From Isoetes taiwanensis (Eukaryota; Streptophyta; Lycopodiopsida; Isoetales; Isoetaceae), in the NCBI GenBank assembly GCA_021234155.1, contig JAJEKV010000212.1, positions 436,001 to 500,000 of the forward strand: a DNA stretch of 64,000 bases. The letters run 5' to 3'. How positions within the stretch are numbered: position 1 is the first letter of the stretch; each line of letters begins with the position of its first letter. Shown here piece after piece: positions 57,021-64,000 of the stretch. Below the pieces are notes generated by a model. That model was given only the letters and a program-made list of their open reading frames with translations. It was not told where the DNA came from and did no database searches. A program made the position numbers and the translations under genes.

Positions 57021-58642
57021 GGTTCGCGAACTTGGTTTCGGGAGCCAATAAAGTGGGCGTTGGGCCTCGCTATAGTAAAAAGGCAGTTTTGTTGTAGCAG
57101 GACCTGTTGAATATATCCACGTAGAAAATGCGTCATCCGCAAGATTCACTGGACGATTTTGACACACACCTCCTCCCCTCTCCCAATTTTTTCCTTCAGA
57201 CACGTCCAGTAGTTCTCAAGGATGTGCCAATCTCTGCGCGAACACGTCCAACAGATGTCACATCCGTGCCATTTTTCGACGATTTTCTACTGGCAAGTTT
57301 TTATTTTTCACCTATAAAACACGTAGTCTTGCAAAGAAAATGAAGTTTCATATATTTCGTATCTTCCATACTTTAAGCACGCAACTTCGACCCTATGCTT
57401 GCACCGGACAGAAGAAAGTTTCCATCCTTTTTTTGCATTTGCATAGGTGCCAGCAGATTTGCAGGTTGCATTCAATTTGCAAGTGTCTTTATATGTGTAT
57501 CCATGCTGAGTATTGCATCTCTGATATTTAAATGCTTTATGACACATAATAGGTGTTAGCTCTGGAATAAAGATACAATCAGCACACTGAATGCTTTTTA
57601 TGTATTATGTATCTGTTGCTGCATATTGCATATCGGATATTTATCTGATATTTAATAGCTTTATGGTATTCAATAAGTATTTTAAAAGTTCTTTGTAAAG
57701 CTAGCTTTTGTTCTTTGTTCATTTTATTCTTGTTTGCTCTCACGCATTGCACTGTCAAGACATTTTTAATGCAGGAAAAAAGATTGAAGCTCTCAATGAT
57801 CAGCTTTTGTTACACATCATTGCAGTTTCTTCGCATTCTTTCCAATATTATTCAATCATCATAATCAAGTGGTTTGGTATTTAAAAGCTGTTAGTTTTGC
57901 GGTGGGGGTATCTTTAATTCAATAAAGGAGCTCCACTTATAGTTAAACTCTGGATTCAAATCCTAGATCACGTTCTTTTGTTTTCCATGCATTATTTGCA
58001 CACTGTGACCTCGCATATTACATCATGAACAAACTTCATCAATGTGGAATTCGGAATACAAATTCTTTATGGCTAAGATTTGCATAAACATTCAAGCTTA
58101 TATCATCATTTTATGATGGACTAGACATTCCTTAATAATATGCGCAACATTCTTCCCAGGGCCTCGAAGGGGCCAAATTTGTTTTTTCTGTAACACACAA
58201 ACCATTACCCCTTACCGTTTTTTAAACTCCCCTTAACTTCCCCTTTTGTTGGGGTCTATATTCATACGAGGAATGACGTAGGATAGCTAGACCCTCCCCT
58301 CTAATTTTACAATACATGTATCGATCGTATTATAATTATGGGCAGTTGGTTTTCTAAGACCAAAGGCAATGATCTAAGGTGTGACAGTGATTCAAGATGT
58401 TGCAAAAAAATCTTCAAGCACTCAATTACACATTATTATGTGTGGAATTTTAAGGCAAAGTGAAATGCATTGTACGGTTGTAAATGGAAATATAGGGCTA
58501 ATAAGATGAAGGATGAGTAATGAACCTAGATGTTGATGCTGTATGTTTCAGACAATGTAGGATATTGACAAAATGAGACATGCAAGTTATGATATGTTGT
58601 GAATAGATTTCTAATCACTATGCAAGTTGCTAAATTTACACT
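57021..58642. other. Non-coding, no gene
   Basis: AT-rich after 57300. Short words such as ACACGTCCA recur at 57200-57260. A tRNA-like GGATTCAAATCC (about 57951) has no convincing partner box. Confidence 0.4.
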
Positions 58643-59737
58643 TGACAAAGCAGCACGGGACTTCAAAATGATCACTATGCTATCTTTTAAGATAGAAAAG
58701 TAAATACAGTAGAACTAGGAGTTCATTAACTATTCAGTCCTAAATTTGACAAAGAAGCATGGGACTTCAAAATGATCACTATGCTATCTTTTAAGATAGA
58801 AAAGTGAACATAGTAAAACGAAGTCTCAGAGAGGGTGCTAATCTTAAAATTGACTTCAAAAGAACTACAATGAAGCCTCAAACTAAAGTGTTTTGATTAA
58901 ATCATCTTAGTGGATACTCGTATCAACAAAACTAAAAGTTTGGCAGACTATCTTGTAAAGAATACGGTGTATATATTATTAAAACTTTGCTCGCTCCTTG
59001 TGTTCAAGTGACGCTAGGGATTTTAGAAATCTCGAATTATAGGATAGTTCAAGTTATCTTGTGTATGTGCCCTATAAGATGTACGTAACAACAAACGTGA
59101 AACTTTGTGTGATGAGCAGGGCTCGAGATGGAAAGATCTAAAAAGGTCCATATGGCTAAGAGCTAGAGCATCTAAGTCCACGTTCACATTTGACAAAGCA
59201 GCACGGGACTTCAAAATGATCACTATGCTATCTTTTAAGATAGAAAAGTAAATATAGTAGAACTAGGAGTTCATTAACTATTCAGTCCTAAAATTGACAA
59301 AGAAGCATGGGACTTCAAAATGATCACTCTGCTATCTTTTAAGATAGAAAAGTGAACATAGTGCTAATCTTAAAATTGACTTCAAAAGAACTACAATGAA
59401 GCCTAAAACTAAAGTGGTTGAAGTATACAGTTTTGATTAAATCATCTAGTGGATACTCGTATCAACAAAACTAAAAGTTTGGCACACTATCTTGTAACGA
59501 ATACTTACGGTGTATATATTATTTAAAATTTGCTCGATCCTTGTGTTCAAGTGACGCTAGGGATTTTAGAAATCTCGAATTATAGGACAGTTCAAGTTAG
59601 CTTGTGTATGTGCCCTGTAAGATGTACGTAACAACAAACGCGAAACTCTGTGTGATGAGCAGGGCTCGAGATGAAAGATCTAAAAAGGTCCATACGGCTA
59701 AGAGCTAGAGCATGTGCTTAAGTCCACGTTCACATTT
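58643..59737. repeat. 548-bp tandem duplication
   Basis: TGACAAAGCAGCACGGGACT begins at 58643 and 59191. The two copies are closely similar with small indels; for example the CGAAGTCTCAGAGAGGG piece near 58820 is missing from copy 2. Each copy contains two partial internal copies of the palindrome-bearing segment TATCTTTTAAGATA. Confidence 0.9.
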
Positions 59738-59949
59738 GGGGTATGAGCGCCTTTGCCTTAGTTATGTCGCCATAAAATCTCATTCTAACATGGGCATGTG
59801 CTTCGCTATTCTAAAGCCATCTGATAGAGCCAACTCTAATTCAACCTACACTGCTCCTAGCATGATTTATGGGCTCCTATGATTTATAGGCTCCCATGAT
59901 GCTCGTGGACCTCAAATTCACTGGTTTTTGCAATCTTTTATCAATTTGG

Positions 59950-62130
59950 TCAATGCATATGAGCACGAGCATATAAATTAAACATGAGTACATACACTGG
60001 AGCGTAGGAAGAATCTAAAAGAACTATTTTGTCAAAGCATCGTCTCCCTAGCTCCACATTGTTATGCAATCTGCAAGCACTAAGCACAGTCATCCATAGA
60101 CAGATATCAAGTGGCATCGTTGTTTCAAGAAAATCTTCTAGTTCATTGAAGCATCCTCTATGAGCTAGAAGATCTACCACAGAGGTCATGTGATACATAT
60201 CAGGTTTTGTACCAAGATTTTCTCTTATAAACATGAAATAGTAGACGCCTTCATCTACTAAACCTGCACAACTGAATGCTGTAAGGATACCATTGAATGT
60301 TATGTTATTTGCATCTATGCCGTTATGGTGCATACTTTTGAAATGCTCTACAGCTAGCCCAGCCTCCCCAACTTGTGCATATCCCGTGATTATTGTACTC
60401 CACGATATCACATCTGGAGCCGGTAGGTTTTGAAAGATTAGTTTTGCTGCTTCCATTTCCCCACATTTAGCATACATATCGATCACTGCATTTCCCAAGA
60501 CATTGTCAAGCTGAAGTTCATTATCAACAATTTGCTGATGAGTATGTTTGCCATTCCATAAGGCACCTAAGCTTCCACAAGCTTTCAGCATGCTCACAAA
60601 TATTACTTTGTTAGGCCCTATGCCTTGAAGATGCATGTTATAATAACACTCTAAGGCAAGACAACCTTCACCACACTGAGCATATCCTGTGATCATTGTT
60701 CCCCATGATATAATGTCCTTGTTTGGTAGACGATCGAAAGCTCTACGGGCTTCCTCCAGGACACCACATTTAGCATACATGTCAACTACAGAACTGTTTA
60801 CAACTATGTCATCATGAAGCTTATTATTAATAATCTGCTCATGAATGCACCTACCCTTCTCAATAAAACCAATGCTAGCGCAAGCCTTCAAAATGCTTAG
60901 AAAAATAACTTTGTCGGGTTGTATGCCATCATGCTGCATACTCTCGTAACAATCGAGGGCTAGAATGCCTTCACCATGTTGAGCATACCCTGCAAGCAAT
61001 GCACTCCAGGTTACTACATTACAGTTTGGCAATCCATAGAAGACATTGCATGCTTCCTCCAAACAACCTGCCTTTGCATACATATCAACAAGGGCACTAC
61101 CTACCATATTGTCAGACTGGAGTTTACTCACAATGATTTTCTCGTGCATGCATCTTCCATGCTCTACTGTGTTTAGTGACTTGCATGCTTTCAAAAGGCC
61201 AAAAAATGTGACTTTATTTGGCTTTTGACCTTCATTCTGCATACCCTCAAAACATTCCAGAGCAAGGACCCCTTCATCATGCTGTGCATATGCTGCAATC
61301 ATGACACCCCATGACACTTCATCGTGGCTAGGCAAACTATTGAAAACTCTGCATGCCTCATCCAACTGCCCACATTTGGCATACATATCCACGAGAGTAC
61401 AGCCTACCACAATATTTAAATGGACACCACTATCAATGGTCTGCTGATGGATATACTTACATCTCTCTATGCTACCCATGTGGCTACATGCTTTCAAGAT
61501 GCTCAGAAATGTGAATTTATCTGGATTCAGTCCCCCAAATTGCACCCTTTCATACAGCCAGAAAGCCATTTCAAACTCATCACATTTTGCATGGGAAGCA
61601 ATAATTGCATTCCATGTATATTGGCTTGGTTTTGAAACATTAACAAAAACTTGATTTGCCTCAATTATGCTTCCACAGGATGCAAACAGACGAATCAGAT
61701 GATCAGCCAACAAGGCAATTGAATCCAGCCCATTGTTGGCCATGACAGACAAAACTCTTCTACCAAGTTCTAAGTCTTGCCTTTGCGTGCATTCGATCAC
61801 TAACCTGTAAGCTAGGTCTTCAGAAATCTGCTGCAGCGGTATCTCCAAACACTCAAGTACCTCGTCCAGCCATGGAAGTCTGTGGAGATGCCTGTTTATA
61901 AAAAATCATCAAAAGGCCGAACTGGGTACAGAAGAAATGGCCTGACTAAGGGCCAGACACTTACTTGCGTGAATCAATGGATGAGGAAACCGTCGTAAGG
62001 CCGTTTGGCAAGGCGCGGGTTTGTACTGGAAAGTGCGAGACATAGCATCCTGGTTGCCATGAAATCTGCTGGCAAAAGAATCTGGCCACCATAGATTGAA
62101 ACAATATGCGCGTTCAATTGGCCAAAACAT
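59950..62130 (-). CDS. PLS-class pentatricopeptide repeat protein, truncated E region
   Basis: The main exon (61891-59950) encodes about 15 PPR motifs with a triplet period of about 101 residues (VDMYAKCG, then SW..MI..YAQ, then TF..LLKAC). Such proteins bind organellar RNA sequence-specifically. The C-terminus enters the E region (LDICLWMTVLSACRLHNNVE; YVLMFNLYARAH) and stops at MH, without E+ or DYW, so it cannot edit alone. No in-frame ATG lies between a TGA just upstream (about 61906) and the repeats, so the N-terminus must come from another exon. A candidate is 62130-61961 (MFWPIERAYCFNL, Arg-rich, transit-peptide-like), joined over a 69-bp GT...ATAAACAG intron that restores the frame. 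The splice is inferred, and a better-looking donor GTAAGT four bases upstream would be out of frame. Confidence 0.8.
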
Positions 62131-63487
62131 CTGAAATGATGAAAACTACTTACCTCAACAGGATAGAAAATGAAAGGCCTTGAGTAAGTGATTCAGTAGG
62201 CCCACCAGCTAAGATTCTTGCCCACTCACTTCGTACTGGTTTGCAATTGTGCTTGTAGAAGATACAAGATAAACCCAGGCATCAAGGAACAAAATTGCAA
62301 TCCAGTTGGGTTGATTGGGTTGCAGAGACTACCAACGTTTAACTATTTGTTTGTTTGCATATGAGAACCAAAGTATAGGACAAGGCAATTCATGGGGAAT
62401 CGTTTTCAAGAATATTCCTTGAATATTCATTTCTTCAACAAAAGCCACATGTACGTATTATTTATAGCAATGCGATTTTGGGTTGCCCGTAAGGGGGCAA
62501 ACCCTCTTCCATGTCCGATAGGATGCTGCCTTGTGGCGTGACGTTAAAATCTCTTCTTCTTCTTCTTCTTCTTCCATGTGGGTTTGTGGTATATTCCAGG
62601 TATATGCCAATATATGCCTGGAATACGCCAATAACTGCTCCAAACCCATTATTGGCTGTAAACTGGCAGTCATTTCTGTTGCTGGGCAGCCCCGTGGAAA
62701 CTGGCTAACCGGTGTTCTAAGCTGTAGCTCCAGCTTCTTCCTAGGTCCTTAGCTGCACAAAGATCCGGTGATAAATATTACTCTATAGTATGCAGCATAC
62801 TAAAATGGACGTGCGCCTTCTTTCTTGGAACTTTTGTCTTTTTCCCTCCTATTCTGTTGGAGTCTTATTCTTGATCTGTTCAAGCCTGTGAAGCCTTCGA
62901 TCTGATCTCAAATTTCTTTAATGCAATTGCTAGCCTTGTAGAGTCTAGCCTTTCTAATGATTCCCGATATCAATAGCAACAGATGGATACTAGGATCTTC
63001 GCAATTATCAAGCATAACTCAAGACTTATTTGTAGTTTTCTTTAGGGATCACCTTTAGCCCTATGGAATTCTTTGATTGTCAGACGGATTTTCCCTAGCG
63101 AGTATTTACACTAGAATACTTCTTTGTTCCAAGCACGGTGGAATTTGAATATGAAATTACAGATTCTTGGCTTTGTGAATTTGTTGGGGATAAGAACCTT
63201 ACTGTCTCAGGAATCTTTCATGTGCATTGTGTTTGGGCTGACTCAAAGATTCTGGTTACAGTCTATTCTGAATTGGAAGAGGTAGAAATGATGAATTTTG
63301 ATGATTGTGTGGGGAATTGGTCTCAATGATCATAGATTCTTACACATTGATCCTGAATTTGGCTCTCCCATCTCTTAATTATAGATAGAATTTCCGTGTT
63401 TTCTGCCCTGCCATTGCCCTTTGATCTTCCCACCTGTGCCCTTTGCTCATTTTCCTCGTGCTTTTGTAGTTTTCACCTGCGCTATTC
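62131..63487. other. PPR upstream region, no gene assigned
   Basis: A (CTT)n microsatellite lies at about 62549-62575. A 63-codon frame at 63138-63329 (MEFEYEITDSWLCEF) matches nothing known. The PPR promoter is presumably just above 62130, but no clear TATA box is seen. Confidence 0.4.
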
Positions 63488-63993
63488 GTGATGGAATTTA
63501 AAAGAGAGACCTGCCCTAAATTTTTGTCCTTTCTTCATGCTTTCTCTGATCTTGCGCCTTCGTATTGCTCTTTTTTGCTAGAACAGTTAAGATCCTACCA
63601 CGAAAATCCTAAAAATTTTATTTTCTTTAGTTATTTTGCTGATTTCTTGGTTGGGCAGCCTCTGATGAATCTTCTATCGTCCAAAGTACCATGCTGGGAT
63701 AATTTGTCCAAGGATCTGGATTACCGTGGTAAATTGCTTGTTGTGGACCTGACACAAACATTCCTCTGCTTTATGGAGAAATCAGGCCGACTGAGGAGAA
63801 GTACTCGGTTGCCTCAATGGACAAGGCTTTATCTAATCTGCGACAATTCAACCCCCTTTTAGGAGCAAAGAAGAAAGATCTTTTTAACTGTATTTCCTTG
63901 AATCTTCCTTCTGTACATGCAAAATTGAAAGCTTTTCGGGGATTACAAAATGAAGCACTTATTTCTTTGGAAGCACTTCAAAGGAATCTTTGA
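63488..63993 (+). other. Coding-like stretch, unassigned
   Basis: Frame 1 (63488-63862) reads CPKFLSFLHAFSDLAPSYC then LEQLRSYHENPKNF, and GKLLVVDLTQTFL. An overlapping frame (63733-63993) reads DTNIPLLYGEIRPTEEKYSV then MDKALSNLRQFNPLLGAKKK and AKLKAFRGLQNEALISLEAL. Both look protein-like, and the second fits an exon or repeat ORF broken by a frame change near 63740. I do not recognise the family. The window ends just after its stop. Confidence 0.35.
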
Positions 63994-64000
63994 AAGATTC

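Noticed and set aside
58643-59737. Direct repeats as LTRs of a retrotransposon
   Set aside because: The copies are head-to-tail with no internal sequence, no TG...CA ends, and no primer-binding site.
61846-61848. Start of the PPR protein at this position
   Set aside because: The codon is TTG, not ATG; the frame stays open upstream to about 61904 without an ATG, so a spliced start is more likely.

Overview
The window looks like transposon-rich nuclear DNA of a land plant. The markers are a G-type lectin S-receptor-like kinase with no introns, a PLS-class pentatricopeptide repeat (PPR) protein, plant-type LTR retrotransposons primed by initiator tRNA-Met, and LINEs with a DUF4283-like ORF1. 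The style of the PPR protein and the mix of repeats suggest a fern or lycophyte with a large genome rather than a seed plant; that is an inference. Only two genes look like intact host genes: the receptor kinase (6457-8994, +) and the PPR gene (about 59950-62130, -). Almost everything else recognisable is mobile DNA in various stages of decay.

Layout. 1-6.4 kb: non-coding, with two tRNA-like (SINE-like) heads, a GC-rich hairpin and a candidate foldback element of about 1 kb. 6.4-9.0 kb: receptor kinase. 9.56-11.87 kb: 5'-truncated LINE with a poly(A) tail and a perfect 13-bp target-site duplication (TSD). 12.7-13.4 kb: minisatellite built from 28- and 70-bp units. 13.5-14.7 kb: second, inverted LINE fragment. 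15.39-24.46 kb: a 9,070-bp DNA transposon with 24-bp perfect terminal inverted repeats (TIRs) and a TTCC TSD. It holds a broken DDD transposase on + and, on -, remnants of a Ulp1/C48 protease, an FCP1/NIF-like HAD domain, a RING-like motif and a lysine-rich region. 24.87-25.13 kb: MITE-like inverted repeat. 28.2-31.9 kb: LINE on - with ORF1 and ORF2. 32.9-47.3 kb: an older Ty3 element (-) split by a 13,055-bp Ty3 chromovirus (+) that has 1.56-kb LTRs and a TAGCT TSD. 47.55-53.17 kb: a 5,628-bp Ty1/copia element with LTRs and a TGCCA TSD. 54.3-55.3 kb: remnant of a different LINE lineage. 56.6-57.0 kb: GC-rich palindromic tract. 58.6-59.7 kb: 548-bp tandem duplication. 59.9-62.1 kb: PPR gene. 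63.5-64.0 kb: an unassigned coding-like stretch cut by the window end.

The strongest candidate for something undescribed is the 9.07-kb DNA transposon. Its transposase resembles a family often left as an uncharacterised protein in animal genomes (aspartates in the contexts MDFAEN, SDG and GEHDG). It also carries a SUMO-protease-like and a phosphatase-like passenger. The second candidate is the chromovirus. Between its primer-binding site and gag lies about 4 kb holding two promoter-like units with matching 5' ends (TATA box, leader, ATG), which is unusual for a chromovirus. The nested insertions, each with an exact TSD, give a clear order: older Ty3 first, then chromovirus.
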